Positions 46,852-57,149 of a stretch of 64,000 nucleotides of DNA are shown here, in pieces. The notes beneath the pieces were generated by a model. It had not been told where the DNA came from. It did not search any database and saw nothing but the letters and a program-made list of their open reading frames with translations. The stretch comes from Cognatitamlana onchidii (GTDB taxonomy: Bacteria; Bacteroidota; Bacteroidia; Flavobacteriales; Flavobacteriaceae), in assembly GCF_004804355.1 (NCBI RefSeq), contig NZ_SRWZ01000002.1, positions 248,001 through 312,000 of the forward strand, given 5' to 3'. Position 1 is the stretch's first letter; every line of letters begins with the position of its first letter. The translations under genes and the position numbers were made by a program.

Positions 46852-47841
46852 TTAGAACACAATAAATTTCTTGACCATACTGTTATTGTTTGTGTCATTA
46901 ATACGTGCAAAATAAACACCCTTACTCATTTGATTTAGGGGAATAATTGCACTACCTGAAATTTCCTTAAAAGTTATGTTACGCCCAGATAGGTCATAGA
47001 TATGTACTTTTAGGTTTTGAAAGTTTGATTCTTTTATATTTAAAATTAAGCCTTCATTTTTTTTGTAGAAAATTGATATCGCATCAGACAATTTAGAGGA
47101 ATTTACACCTAGAGTATAATTACAGCCATTGAATACATCTAAAAGACTTTCTCCAGAATTGTTAACTGTTACTAGCCTATTGGTTCCAGTAACTGTTTCA
47201 CAAGTTTCTTCTGGCCCAGGAGTTTCTTCTGTACCCCAAGTATTTCCATTAAGATATTTATATTCAAAAACTATAGGATAATTTAATGGTGTTGGCAATC
47301 TAAAAGTTCCGCTATGGATGTCTCCGTTTACGTTAGGTAAAGCCAAATTACCAGGGTTCCATCCGTTAAAAGGCCCTGCTATGTGAATGCCATTTCCAGA
47401 AACTGAACTTTCGTCAGAAATGTCTACGTTTAACGTTACTTCAAAACTTGTACCAGACGCATTACAACCTCCAAAAGGAACAGCTGCCAAAACTACTGGC
47501 ACTCCGGAATCATTTACATATAAAAACCTGTTGCCGTTCGACGGAGCGCAAGGATATCCTGCTTGCTCTTCAGCACCCCAAGCGTTGCCATTCAAAAATT
47601 TATATTCATGCCATCCTGAATTTAATGGAATAGTTACAGAATAAACACTTGTAGAACCTTCCTGAGTAAGCATGGTACTGGTTGTATTCCAGTCATTTAT
47701 AGTACCTACTACATGAATACCATCTGGGCTAATAGTTTGTCCAGACATATCTACTTTAAGGGTGACATCTACTTGAGCTGTGGTTTGAAAAGAGACAAGC
47801 AGCATAAGAGCTAAAAAACTTAGAATGTAATTTGTTTTCAT
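46852..47841 (-). CDS. Secreted tandem carbohydrate-binding protein with T9SS sorting tail
   Basis: A 329-residue protein with signal peptide (about 1-22) and two similar beta-sandwich repeats (about 23-125 and 130-240). Each has a G-I-H-V/I-x-G-x-x-N-x-W motif (GIHVVGTINDWN, GIHIAGPFNGWN) and EYKFLNGNAWG / EYKYLNGNTWG, like the CBM48/CBM20-type glycan-binding fold. Residues about 260-329 are a type A sorting domain (LKVHIYDLSGRNITF ... VKKFIVF), so it would be exported by the type IX system and fixed to the surface. No catalytic residues are seen. It is last in the glucan operon, 18 bases after a GH30 gene. A role in holding beta-glucan at the surface is inferred. Confidence 0.8.
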   Translation of the reverse strand: MKTNYILSFLALMLLVSFQTTAQVDVTLKVDMSGQTISPDGIHVVGTINDWNTTSTMLTQEGSTSVYSVTIPLNSGWHEYKFLNGNAWGAEEQAGYPCAPSNGNRFLYVNDSGVPVVLAAVPFGGCNASGTSFEVTLNVDISDESSVSGNGIHIAGPFNGWNPGNLALPNVNGDIHSGTFRLPTPLNYPIVFEYKYLNGNTWGTEETPGPEETCETVTGTNRLVTVNNSGESLLDVFNGCNYTLGVNSSKLSDAISIFYKKNEGLILNIKESNFQNLKVHIYDLSGRNITFKEISGSAIIPLNQMSKGVYFARINDTNNNSMVKKFIVF

Positions 47842-47859
47842 AATGTTTAATATTTAAGA

Positions 47860-49341
47860 TTAGTATAATAAAGATTGCATAGCATGAGCAGGTATGGTTA
47901 ATGATGCTTCGCTAGCATCAACTAAAAGTTTATAGGTAATTGGGGTATTTGTTTTATTCATAACTACCGTAACCATTTGTTTGTTTTCATTAATAAATGA
48001 TGTGCTTTCAAGAGTGCTTCTACTTGTTGTAGTGCTTACTCTAGTTGCATTTGGTTTTATAAATTTTGAAAAATGGCCAATGTAGTAGTAAGAGGGCGTA
48101 TAAATTAATTCGTTGGTTCTTGTATCTGCATGTATTGGTGCAAAACATAAGTTTTGGACGTGGTTAGGCCCCCCGGTTTCATCTAAAAGAATATTCCAGT
48201 CGGTCCATCCCACGGTACCACTATTAAAATCATTTATCATAGAGTTTCCATACCGCTCCGCGTTAGACCACCTGAAGTAATGTTCTGCGCTAAATTTCTC
48301 TTGGCAGCCTTCGGTAAATAGTAAGTTTTTGGTAGGGAAAGACGCTTTAATATTTTTTAAATTGTCATATTTCGGGTCGCCACCAGTCCAAGTTTCATAC
48401 CAATGGAAACCAATACCCCAGGCGTATTTTGCTGCTTCAGGGTCTTCAAAAATAGTATTTGCACGATGAGAGATTAAGTCTCTATTGTGATCCCAAACTA
48501 CGATGTTCTTATCACCTAGGCCTGATTTTTCAAATGCTGGACCTAGATTGTTTTTTAAAAAATCCCGCTCTTCTTCAGCCGTATAAATGCACGATTCCCA
48601 GCGCTGCTTTGCCATAGGCTCATTTTGTATAGTGACTCCCCAAACGGGAATACCTTCCTTTTCATAAGCTTTAATAAATTTGACATAATAGTTTGCCCAA
48701 GATTGATAATACTGTGGTAGCAATTTTCCTCCTTGAAGCATATTTTTATTAGTTTTCATGAATGCTGGTGGACTCCAAGGACTTGCGTAAAACACCAAAT
48801 TATCCTTAATTAGACTTGTCGCTCGTTTTATCATCGGTATTCTGAACTCCTTGTCTTTTTCAATGGAAAACGTTTTAAGTTCAGAGTCACCTTCATTAAT
48901 ATAGGTGTGGCTTTTAGAGCTAAAATCACAGCTATGTATGCTGGTTCTAATAATGTTATAGTTTATTCCATTATTACTGTAATAGGCCTGTAACAATTCC
49001 TCTTGTTTGTCAGGACTTAATTTTGCGAAAACTTCGGCAGATGCATCCGTTATGGCTCCTCCAATTCCTAAGAATTTTTGAAATGTTTTCTTAGTATTTA
49101 CGAATATGGCGACTTCTGTTTCTAGAGGCTGTTCTGTGGGATTAAATTTCAGTGTACCGGTTGGTGTTAGTCTTAAATCTGTATCTTCTGCGGTAGTATA
49201 AACCTGTATTGATTTGTTTAGGTAACCTACCTCAATAGACTCTTTTACCGCTTTGTTATCGTTAATTTGCTGCGTTTGCTTTGTTTTTGAACATGAAGCT
49301 ACCAGTACAGTAACAATAAGTATTACCCTGTATTTAAACAT
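47860..49341 (-). CDS. GH30 family glycoside hydrolase, lipoprotein (first)
   Basis: A 493-residue lipoprotein (lipobox LVASCS, Cys17) with the GH30 TIM barrel plus side beta-sandwich. The acid/base is Glu241 (TIQNEPMAKQRWES) and the nucleophile Glu344 (LLFTEGCQEKF). The FYASPWSPPAFMKTN segment is typical of subfamilies 1 and 3, which contain beta-glucosidases and beta-1,6-glucanases. In laminarin PULs of marine flavobacteria GH30 enzymes remove beta-1,6-linked glucose branches, a good guess here. It follows the second GH30 gene by 21 bases; the two are clearly different in sequence, so they are unlikely to be a recent duplication. Confidence 0.88.
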   Translation of the reverse strand: MFKYRVILIVTVLVASCSKTKQTQQINDNKAVKESIEVGYLNKSIQVYTTAEDTDLRLTPTGTLKFNPTEQPLETEVAIFVNTKKTFQKFLGIGGAITDASAEVFAKLSPDKQEELLQAYYSNNGINYNIIRTSIHSCDFSSKSHTYINEGDSELKTFSIEKDKEFRIPMIKRATSLIKDNLVFYASPWSPPAFMKTNKNMLQGGKLLPQYYQSWANYYVKFIKAYEKEGIPVWGVTIQNEPMAKQRWESCIYTAEEERDFLKNNLGPAFEKSGLGDKNIVVWDHNRDLISHRANTIFEDPEAAKYAWGIGFHWYETWTGGDPKYDNLKNIKASFPTKNLLFTEGCQEKFSAEHYFRWSNAERYGNSMINDFNSGTVGWTDWNILLDETGGPNHVQNLCFAPIHADTRTNELIYTPSYYYIGHFSKFIKPNATRVSTTTSRSTLESTSFINENKQMVTVVMNKTNTPITYKLLVDASEASLTIPAHAMQSLLY

Positions 49342-49362
49342 ACTTTAAAAATTTATAATTTA

Positions 49363-50823
49363 TTACCAGACAAACGTACCAACTGAGCCGGCTTCAAGCG
49401 AAGTAGAAATTGGCTCTTTTGAGACGTCTATGTTAAAAGATTTTTTAGTTTCTGAATTATTCAGTACAATAACAACTGTTTTTCCTTGGGGTGTTTTAAA
49501 GGCTACGTTGGGAAGGTCTGACGAATAATTAGATGCTATTCGCATTGAACCTGGCCTGACGTACTTTGCGGCATGCGCTATAATATAGTAGGCTACATTT
49601 TTTTTAACAGTATTACCATCTATAGTTAAAGCTCCTAAGCATTCTGTACAACCACCATCGGTGTGGGGTTGTAGGCTGGAATTTGCAGCTAAATTCCATT
49701 CTAGTACCGTTTTACACCAGTTTCGTGAAGCGCCAACAATAAGCTCTCTTACATGCCATTTTAGATTATCTTGAAATTGTTCATTTGCACCTACCCATTG
49801 TTCTGTGAAGTAAAGGTTTTTGTCAGGATGTGCATTATGGACTAAACTGAGTTTGTCAATGCTTCCGGCGTATAAATGAAACGCTGAACCATCAATGTAT
49901 TGGTTGGCATCAGGATCATTTAAAATGGAAATGGGATAGTCAGTCCTATCAGCATTATGGTCATAAATAACTATTTTGGTGTTTATTCCATTTGACGAAA
50001 AAGCAGGTCCTAAATGATTTTTTACAAAGTTAGCTTGATCAGGGGCTTCCATTAACAAGCTAGGATTATTTCCTGGATGTAAAGGTTCATTCTGTACAGT
50101 TATTGCATCTATAGTAATACCTTCATCCTCCATAGCCTCAATATATTTTACAAAATACTTTGCATAGGTTTCGTAATATTCAAGTTTAAGGCTACCTCCT
50201 TTTGTATTTTGATTTGTTTTCATCCAGGCAGGAGGAGACCATGGCGATCCCATGATTTTAATATTGGGGTTTATAGCTAAAATTTCCTTAAGAATGGGTA
50301 TAAGGTTTTCCTTATCCTTGGCTATAGAAAACTTAGTGAGATTAACATCTGTTTCACCAGATGGTAAATCATTATAGGAAAATGGTGCTGTATCTAAATC
50401 TGAAGCTCCTACGCTAATTCTTAAATAGCTAACACCTATATTATTACCATCCCATCTAAAAAGGGTATTAAGAATTTGTGCTCTATTTGAAGAAGACATA
50501 TTGTTTAAATGCAAGGCACTTCCTCCCGTGAGTGTATATCCGAACCCATCCATTTCTTGATAGGTTTGGTTGGCATCGATAGTAATAGAAAAATTAGAAT
50601 TTTCGATGTATTTAAACACTCCTGTTTCCTGTGTCTTAAATAATTGAGATTGATCTGCCTTAGTGAGATAAAAACTCACATTGGCAGGTTCAGGCACTAT
50701 TGGAGGAGGAATGGGGTTTACGTCGTCATCAGATTTTTGACAACTTTGACAACCAAAGATTGAACCTATCAAGGCCAATGTAAATATGCTTTTTTTTATG
50801 AACTTTAGATTTGTAGTCTTCAT
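49363..50823 (-). CDS. GH30 family glycoside hydrolase, lipoprotein (second)
   Basis: A 486-residue lipoprotein. The signal ends at Cys25 or Cys28 (SIFGCQSCQK), followed by an acidic/proline spacer (residues about 31-47) that would hold the enzyme off the membrane. The barrel carries Glu246 (TVQNEPLHPG) as acid/base and Glu341 (LYFTEQWVG) as nucleophile, with the family segment MGSPWSPPAWMKTNQN. The Asp/Pro-rich region after the lipidated Cys resembles the export signal of flavobacterial surface lipoproteins, so it may face outward. Endo-beta-1,6-glucanase or branch-removing activity fits the family and context; it cannot be fixed from sequence. Confidence 0.88.
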   Translation of the reverse strand: MKTTNLKFIKKSIFTLALIGSIFGCQSCQKSDDDVNPIPPPIVPEPANVSFYLTKADQSQLFKTQETGVFKYIENSNFSITIDANQTYQEMDGFGYTLTGGSALHLNNMSSSNRAQILNTLFRWDGNNIGVSYLRISVGASDLDTAPFSYNDLPSGETDVNLTKFSIAKDKENLIPILKEILAINPNIKIMGSPWSPPAWMKTNQNTKGGSLKLEYYETYAKYFVKYIEAMEDEGITIDAITVQNEPLHPGNNPSLLMEAPDQANFVKNHLGPAFSSNGINTKIVIYDHNADRTDYPISILNDPDANQYIDGSAFHLYAGSIDKLSLVHNAHPDKNLYFTEQWVGANEQFQDNLKWHVRELIVGASRNWCKTVLEWNLAANSSLQPHTDGGCTECLGALTIDGNTVKKNVAYYIIAHAAKYVRPGSMRIASNYSSDLPNVAFKTPQGKTVVIVLNNSETKKSFNIDVSKEPISTSLEAGSVGTFVW

Positions 50824-50877
50824 ATGCTTGTATCTTGGCTCATTATGGCTTCATAGCTTTCATGACCATATTGGTAA

Positions 50878-52632
50878 TTATTGTTGAACAAATTGATAAG
50901 TTCCAGTACTGTAGTCGTTGGTGACCTCTATACGTACCAGATAATCTCCATCATTAGTTATGTTTCTAAAGTTGGTACCACCTTTGTTGGTCATACCTCC
51001 GGAGAGCGCTGCAGGATCATCTGCTCCAAAATCGTTATCCCATGGAGAGAAGAATTTCATATCGAAATTCGCCGATAAGGCCACTGTTCCAGAGAATTGA
51101 TAAGGATGTTCATAGGTTAAGAGATATTCATTTCTATCGTCCCACTTTTGATTGATTTCGTCCCAATGAAATAAGAATATATTATAATAATCCCATTGCA
51201 ATTTTGCATTGGCAAAATCGATACTAAAACCATAGGCTTGATCTCTTTCAACAGTTATGTTACCTGTGCCTTCGCTCATATTTGAATTAACCATGACTCT
51301 AGATACATCGGGGGTATCTGTTGCACCAATATTGGTTAAAATGGTATAGCTTTTTCCATTACCGTCAGATGCCGTATTCAAGGAAATGTTATCTCCATTT
51401 TGCAACGCTAAATAGTTACTATTGTTAAATACGTCACCATCTTTTGTCATTTCCTCTACCATATTGTCATTAACAAAAAGGAAAAGGGTGTCTGGCGTTT
51501 CAATTGGATCTGGTCCACTTTGATCTTTTTCTATAGTATAGGTATAGGCGTCGGCCGAGAGATTCAAAGTAACAATCATCTTTCCTGTTTCTTCTGAAGG
51601 AATATCTTCAAAACTCACACCTTGGTTTGCGGCATCAGACTCCATAATTACAGTATTAGGGGTTCCAACAACACGCTTTAATAAATAATCCCAATAACCA
51701 CCATTATTAACATCCGCTCTAAACAAAAATCCTCCAGTTTCAACAAAATCCATAGTGGCTTGCCATATGCCACCTCCAACATATTCTAATGGCTCGTCGC
51801 TACCCCATCCACCAATAATAGGGCTACCTTTTACATTCCAGCGTTCTATTTTCAGCAGGGAATAGGTGTTGTTATCTAAATCTACCTTAATTCTATATTG
51901 CCCGTCTTCTGGTACGGTAATTGGTGCTCCGGATTTTACAAGTTCGCCTTCTTCCGAGTTTCCTCCATAAATGAGAGCGGGTAGAGATTGTTCGCTATAC
52001 AGTTTGAATGAGTTTCCTGCCGTTAAGCTGGTATATATTTCATGAATATTGGAAGCATTACCCTCGGCATTATTAAGCCTTCTTAAAGCAATTGCTTCAG
52101 ATAGATTGCCGTTGTTTTCTGTTGCCGTTCCAGATATAAACAGTTTTTCTGGAATTATTTCGTTTTCAAATCTATTCATGGTAATAGAGTTAATAGTATT
52201 CGTCTTTTTGTTAATACTACTAGCAACTACCGCCCATGACAATTCAGCGTTTTCGTTTGCAGGATACCCCCCTAGAGATAGAGCTTCGTCCATCACTTCA
52301 TGGGTTACAGAGGCAGATAAAGCTCTGCCTCCGTTTCCTGAAACTAAAACTAACAAGGGCGTATCAAACGCTTCGGTTCCTGCTGTATCAATAACAACCT
52401 GATAGGTTACAATGTATCCAGCAGAAGATTCTGCCGCATCCCAATTAAATATGATGTCTTCATTAGGTGTACTTTCGTTTAAGTTTATTAATGTACCATC
52501 ATTGGGAGTTATATTTGAAGGCTTACTTAACTCCCACAATCCTTCTGGTTGTAGATTGTTTTCTGTGGAGCATGATATGAGTGCTGTAGCAACAATACAT
52601 ACTAAAGCAATATATTTTAATAGTTTTTTCAT
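50878..52632 (-). CDS. SusE/SusF-like surface glycan-binding lipoprotein
   Basis: A 584-residue lipoprotein (lipobox LISCS near residue 21). Residues about 35-150 form a SusE-like N-terminal domain (PSNITPNDGTLINL ... SWAVVASS). The middle has SusF/SusE-type starch-binding-like modules (QYRIKVDLDNNTYSLLKIE, then IIGGWGSDEPLEYVGGGIWQ, about 250-345). The rest is a further beta module ending in STGTYQFVQQ. It lies between SusD and the GH30 genes, the normal place of SusE. Such proteins capture the polymer on the cell surface. Aromatic residues (Trp, Tyr) in the modules are candidates for sugar stacking. Confidence 0.85.
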   Translation of the reverse strand: MKKLLKYIALVCIVATALISCSTENNLQPEGLWELSKPSNITPNDGTLINLNESTPNEDIIFNWDAAESSAGYIVTYQVVIDTAGTEAFDTPLLVLVSGNGGRALSASVTHEVMDEALSLGGYPANENAELSWAVVASSINKKTNTINSITMNRFENEIIPEKLFISGTATENNGNLSEAIALRRLNNAEGNASNIHEIYTSLTAGNSFKLYSEQSLPALIYGGNSEEGELVKSGAPITVPEDGQYRIKVDLDNNTYSLLKIERWNVKGSPIIGGWGSDEPLEYVGGGIWQATMDFVETGGFLFRADVNNGGYWDYLLKRVVGTPNTVIMESDAANQGVSFEDIPSEETGKMIVTLNLSADAYTYTIEKDQSGPDPIETPDTLFLFVNDNMVEEMTKDGDVFNNSNYLALQNGDNISLNTASDGNGKSYTILTNIGATDTPDVSRVMVNSNMSEGTGNITVERDQAYGFSIDFANAKLQWDYYNIFLFHWDEINQKWDDRNEYLLTYEHPYQFSGTVALSANFDMKFFSPWDNDFGADDPAALSGGMTNKGGTNFRNITNDGDYLVRIEVTNDYSTGTYQFVQQ

Positions 52633-52660
52633 TTTTTTGGATTTTTATAATGATGCAGAT

Positions 52661-54121
52661 TTACAATGCGGGGTTTCTATCCAATTCTTGCTGGGGGAGG
52701 GGTAGAAATATTTTTTCCTCCGTCATATTATAATTTACCGGATTACCCGTTCTTAAGTCAATTTCAACGAGATTATTCATGGTTGAAACTACTTGGTTGA
52801 ACCTAACTAAGTCGTCCCATCTTTGACCTTCTTGAAAAAGTTCTAGTCTGCGTTCATCCAGAATGGCTTGTCTTAGTGCGTCTTTGGAACTTTTTCTGTC
52901 TGATTCAAGACCTAAAAGTCCCGCTCTATTTCTTATTTTATCTATTTCAATAACAGCTGCATCTAGTTGTCCCATTTCATTAAGAGCTTCTGCTTTTAAA
53001 AGAACAATATCCCCAAGTCTTAAAAGGTATTGCCTATTTGAACTGGCCCAACCATCCGCATTTTTCCATTTATAGCTAAATGGAATAGAGCTTCCGGAAG
53101 TATTGCCCCAATATTCATCAACCCATTGTACTTCTTCGAATAGTATTGATGCATTTTTTCGAATCACATCGCCTTCGGCATCAAAGGCACTTAATAAATC
53201 TTGAGATGGTGTAACAAATTTTCGCCACGAGTCGCCTGAAATAGATGGAGGTAATAACAATTGCGGACCAAAGTTACCCTCATTACCTCCTAGATACTGC
53301 ACCTCAATAATAGACTCAGCATTATTATAATGATTACTATCAAACAATTCACCGAAGGGAATGAGTTGGTAGTTTGCCGTACTAGACTCCACCTTTGCTA
53401 TATGCTCTAACACTTTATTGTAGTCTGGCGTTGACTGTTGTGCAAATGCTTTTGCCGCTAAAGCGTGGGCTGCTCCCGAAGTGGCACGCGCCTTATTTAT
53501 ACTGGCATCATTACCATAGGTTTCAGGCAACAGACTTGCGGCCAATTCAAGATCACTCGTAATTTGATTGTAAATTTCTGTGGCAGGGGATCTTGGTATT
53601 TGAACACTTTCAGGATCTGTGGATTGAATACTTTTGGTAATTAATGGAACACTCCCCCACATTTTTACAAGCGTAAAGTAATGGAAGGATCGCAAAAATA
53701 AAGCCTCTCCAATTATTTGATTTCTTCTTTCTTCGGTTAATGTTGGATCTGAAACTTCTGGTGTACGTTCAATAACAAGGTTGGCCTTAGAAATAGCATT
53801 GTAGATATTAGACCAATGTTTAAATAGTCTGGAATGTGTTGGAGTAATATTTAAAAAATCAATGGTAAATATTTCTGGGTTATCACCACCAGCATAAGCG
53901 TTATCCGACCTTACATCTTGAAACAGTATATTATCCCAAACATAATACTCGGACGATTGAAAAGACTCATAAGCCCCAGTTAGAGCCGCTTCAATTTGAC
54001 TCGTTGTATTGTATGCATTTACGCTAGTTTCCTCAGAAATTGGAGTAAGATCTAAAGAGTCTTCACACGAGACAAGCATAAATATGCTTAATAATAGTAT
54101 AATGGTTTTATTTGCTTTCAT
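52661..54121 (-). CDS. SusD/RagB-type glycan-binding lipoprotein (glucan PUL)
   Basis: A 486-residue lipoprotein (lipobox MLVSCED). SusD elements include TTSQIEAALTGAYESFQSS, EALFLRSFHYFTLVKMWGSVPL, and the C-terminal LDERRLELFQEGQRWDDLVRF with the short end QQELDRNPAL. It is 12 bases downstream of its SusC partner. Length and order (SusC, SusD, SusE-like, GH30, GH30) match beta-glucan PULs. It is shorter than the SusD proteins of the ulvan-type operons. Confidence 0.94.
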   Translation of the reverse strand: MKANKTIILLLSIFMLVSCEDSLDLTPISEETSVNAYNTTSQIEAALTGAYESFQSSEYYVWDNILFQDVRSDNAYAGGDNPEIFTIDFLNITPTHSRLFKHWSNIYNAISKANLVIERTPEVSDPTLTEERRNQIIGEALFLRSFHYFTLVKMWGSVPLITKSIQSTDPESVQIPRSPATEIYNQITSDLELAASLLPETYGNDASINKARATSGAAHALAAKAFAQQSTPDYNKVLEHIAKVESSTANYQLIPFGELFDSNHYNNAESIIEVQYLGGNEGNFGPQLLLPPSISGDSWRKFVTPSQDLLSAFDAEGDVIRKNASILFEEVQWVDEYWGNTSGSSIPFSYKWKNADGWASSNRQYLLRLGDIVLLKAEALNEMGQLDAAVIEIDKIRNRAGLLGLESDRKSSKDALRQAILDERRLELFQEGQRWDDLVRFNQVVSTMNNLVEIDLRTGNPVNYNMTEEKIFLPLPQQELDRNPAL

Positions 54122-54133
54122 AGTTGTAGTTTT

Positions 54134-57085
54134 TTAGAAGGAGATGTTTAAACCAAAAATGGCTGTTCTCGTTTGTGGATAAGTTCCGAAATCGATTCCT
54201 CTTATGGTATTGATTGCACCAAAGGCATTTACTTCGGGATCAAATCCGCTATAATCTGTAAAGGTTAGTAAATTTTCACCCGTGGCGTATAGTTTTAAAC
54301 CATCTAATTTTAAGCGCTTTAGGACGTCTTGAGAAAATGAATAACTAAGTGTAACAGCTTTAACTCTTAAATAAGAAGCATCTTCAATAAATCGTGTGGA
54401 AATGCGTGAATTATCGGCACTTCCAAAGCTAGACCTTGGAATATCTGTAATGTCTCCAGGGTCACGCCATCTATTTAAAACCGTGAGCGACTGGTTTTTT
54501 GGATCGGTCATTCCCTCGGTTTCAATGCGGGTTGCATTTAGCATATCATTACCTTGAGAACCTTGTAAAAAGATTAATAAGCTAAAGTTTTTGTAATCTA
54601 AAATATTTGTAAAACCATAGGTGAAATCTGGATTAGCATCTCCAATTATAGTGCGGTCATCGGCACTAGGCGTAAATGTTGAATTCCCATTATTATCTAA
54701 ATAAAAAGCGTTTCCTGTTTGTGGGTCTACACCGCCGTATCTATAACCAAATAGAATTCCTAGAGGCTCTCCCTCCCTGATTAAACTAGCTTCGCCTCGT
54801 CCTCCTGCAATTGATCCTTGAAATACATCGGAGTCTACCAATTTGGTGATTTTATTTCTATTTAACGCCAGATTTAAATTGGTCGTCCAACGAAAATCTT
54901 TTGAATCTATATTGATGGTATTAAGTGTAAACTCGACACCCTTGTTTTCTACCTCACCAATGTTTTGAATGGCGCTCTCAAAACCTGTTGCAGTAGGTAG
55001 GGGAGCATTGTAAAGTAGGTCCTTTGTGCGTTTTACATAAGCATCTACTGTAAGGTTTATTCTGCTACTTAGTAGCGATATATCTAAACCAATATTGGTT
55101 TGATTAGATTCTTCCCATTTTAGTTTTAAGTTTTCAATAGATGATGGAAATGTACCAGGTTGCGCAACACCGCCAATTGGATAGTTAGCGCCGCTTCCTA
55201 CACGTCCGAGGAAGGAATAATTTGCGATTTGATCATTTCCTACAATACCCCATCCAGCTCTAATTTTAATATCGCTAATAGCCTTAACATCATTTAAAAA
55301 CGGTTCCTGAGAAATTCTCCAACCTCCCGAAAATGAGGGGAAATAACCCCACCTTTGCTCTGGTCCAAAAACACTTGAACCGTCTGCTCTAAAATTCGCT
55401 GTAATTAAGTATTTATCGGCATAACTGTAATTAAGTCTACTTATAAATGAACTGTTAGCTTTTTCTGATTTATCGGCCGACGCAGAGAAGATTTCTGAGC
55501 CTCCATTGGGTGTGGGAATGGAAGCACTTGCAAAGTTTCTCGTTTCAATACTACTATTTTCCCATTTGTTCTTTTGCTGTACATATCCTGCTAAGGCGTC
55601 AATTTTGTGATCTTTTATGGTTTTGTTGTAGCTTAATGTGTTTTCAAAAATGTAGTATGAACTTTTATTTGTATTATTAATGGATTGTCCTGACAACGAC
55701 CTACCAAATCCTGTTCTAAACGGATCCAAGAAAGAATCATAAACGCCGTGTGCATTGTCAATACCAAGGTTGGTTTTAAAAGTGAAATCTCTTAAGAATT
55801 TAAATTCGAAGTACAGGTTTCCTAGTAAACGTTGACTATTAAATTCTCTTTCTAGGCCGTCTGTGGCCGCAATTGGGTTTTCCCAATTTTGAAAGGGGTT
55901 GCTAGTAAATGTACCGTCTTCATTGTATATGCCTATTACAGATGGGGTGGTTAGGGCTCCCAACAAAACACCTCCTGAATTAACATTTGCATTGTCTTTT
56001 ACATCAACGTCTCTGTATTGGGTATAAGCTATTCTCGAACCAATTTTTAGCCAATCATTGACTTTCTGGTCGATATTAATCTTAAAATTATACCTTTCTA
56101 GCTCAGAGCTCCTTACAGCACCTTCTTGGTTTAAATATCCTGCAGAAACATAGTAATTCGTGCCGTTACTTTTTCCAGACATGGCCAATTGATAGTTTTG
56201 GGTATAACCATTTTGAAAAACTTCTTGTTGCCAATCTGTATTTTCTTGATATGAATCCCAATTTGTGTTCTGCCCCATTTCTGTCATTAAGTCTCTATAC
56301 TGTTCACCATTTAATACAGGGAGAGTATTCCATACTTGTGCTACACCAACGTAAGTGTCGAAGGATATTTTTGTTTTCTCTGTGGTGCCTCGTTTGGTCG
56401 TTATCAAAACAACGCCATTAGCTCCTTGTGCTCCATATATGGCTGCTGATGAAGCATCTTTTAATACGGAGATAGCATCAATATCTGAAGGGTTTATAGA
56501 TCGTGTATCGGTGGTAGGAACCCCGTCTACAACATAAAGTGGTTCACTTCCAGAAGTAATTGAATTAGTTCCTCGAATTCGAATGCGCATACCTTCAGAT
56601 GGCTTGCCTGAATTAGCAAGGACTTCTACGCCAGCTGCCTGACCTTGTATGAGTGATCCCAGTTGCGCATTTGTTCTTTGTTCGAAAGATTCAGAACCAA
56701 CTAGGGCGACAGCTCCAGTCACATCCTTCTTTTGTTGAGCTCCATAACCAACCACAATTATCTCATCTAGAGTTTCTGTGCTTTCTTGCATCGTGACATT
56801 AATGGTGGTTCTTCCATTAACATTTTCTTCAACAGTAGTCATACCAATGTAGCTATAAACAAGAACTGATTGGTCGTTCGTCTCAGCATCAAATTGATAG
56901 AATCCATCAAAATCTGACGATGCACCGTTTGCCGTTCCTTTGAGTATTACAGAGACGCCTGGTATAGGCTGTCCAGAATTATCGATTACTTTGCCTTTTA
57001 AGGTGATCTTTTGTGAAAAAGAAAATAAGGACATGAGTAAAAGTAGTAAGGAAATAGTTTTCCTAATCTTTAAAGTTTTATTCAT
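54134..57085 (-). CDS. SusC/RagA-type TonB-dependent transporter (glucan PUL)
   Basis: A 983-residue outer-membrane protein with a signal ending near SFSQ. It has the carboxypeptidase-D-like domain (GKVIDNSGQPIPGVSVILKG), TonB-box region DEIIVVGYGAQQKKD, plug (SVLKDASSAAIYGAQGANGV) and a barrel ending in IFGLNISF. It begins the glucan operon after a 280-base gap that follows the regulator gene and holds a plausible promoter. No CAGGAY element lies on this strand, so it is not part of the regulon of the flanking genes. Confidence 0.95.
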   Translation of the reverse strand: MNKTLKIRKTISLLLLLMSLFSFSQKITLKGKVIDNSGQPIPGVSVILKGTANGASSDFDGFYQFDAETNDQSVLVYSYIGMTTVEENVNGRTTINVTMQESTETLDEIIVVGYGAQQKKDVTGAVALVGSESFEQRTNAQLGSLIQGQAAGVEVLANSGKPSEGMRIRIRGTNSITSGSEPLYVVDGVPTTDTRSINPSDIDAISVLKDASSAAIYGAQGANGVVLITTKRGTTEKTKISFDTYVGVAQVWNTLPVLNGEQYRDLMTEMGQNTNWDSYQENTDWQQEVFQNGYTQNYQLAMSGKSNGTNYYVSAGYLNQEGAVRSSELERYNFKINIDQKVNDWLKIGSRIAYTQYRDVDVKDNANVNSGGVLLGALTTPSVIGIYNEDGTFTSNPFQNWENPIAATDGLEREFNSQRLLGNLYFEFKFLRDFTFKTNLGIDNAHGVYDSFLDPFRTGFGRSLSGQSINNTNKSSYYIFENTLSYNKTIKDHKIDALAGYVQQKNKWENSSIETRNFASASIPTPNGGSEIFSASADKSEKANSSFISRLNYSYADKYLITANFRADGSSVFGPEQRWGYFPSFSGGWRISQEPFLNDVKAISDIKIRAGWGIVGNDQIANYSFLGRVGSGANYPIGGVAQPGTFPSSIENLKLKWEESNQTNIGLDISLLSSRINLTVDAYVKRTKDLLYNAPLPTATGFESAIQNIGEVENKGVEFTLNTINIDSKDFRWTTNLNLALNRNKITKLVDSDVFQGSIAGGRGEASLIREGEPLGILFGYRYGGVDPQTGNAFYLDNNGNSTFTPSADDRTIIGDANPDFTYGFTNILDYKNFSLLIFLQGSQGNDMLNATRIETEGMTDPKNQSLTVLNRWRDPGDITDIPRSSFGSADNSRISTRFIEDASYLRVKAVTLSYSFSQDVLKRLKLDGLKLYATGENLLTFTDYSGFDPEVNAFGAINTIRGIDFGTYPQTRTAIFGLNISF

Positions 57086-57149
57086 TATTTTTAGTTTTAT
57101 TTCTATTTCTTGAAAATAGAAACAGATATAGTTTATATGATTGCTGAAA

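Noticed and set aside
47860-50823. Recent tandem duplication of the GH30 genes
   Set aside because: The two products share only family motifs; the surrounding sequence differs strongly, so they are old paralogues at most.
52049-52705. Two plus-strand frames of 117 and 97 codons
   Set aside because: Both lie antisense to the SusE-like and SusD genes; no family resemblance, composition follows the opposite strand.
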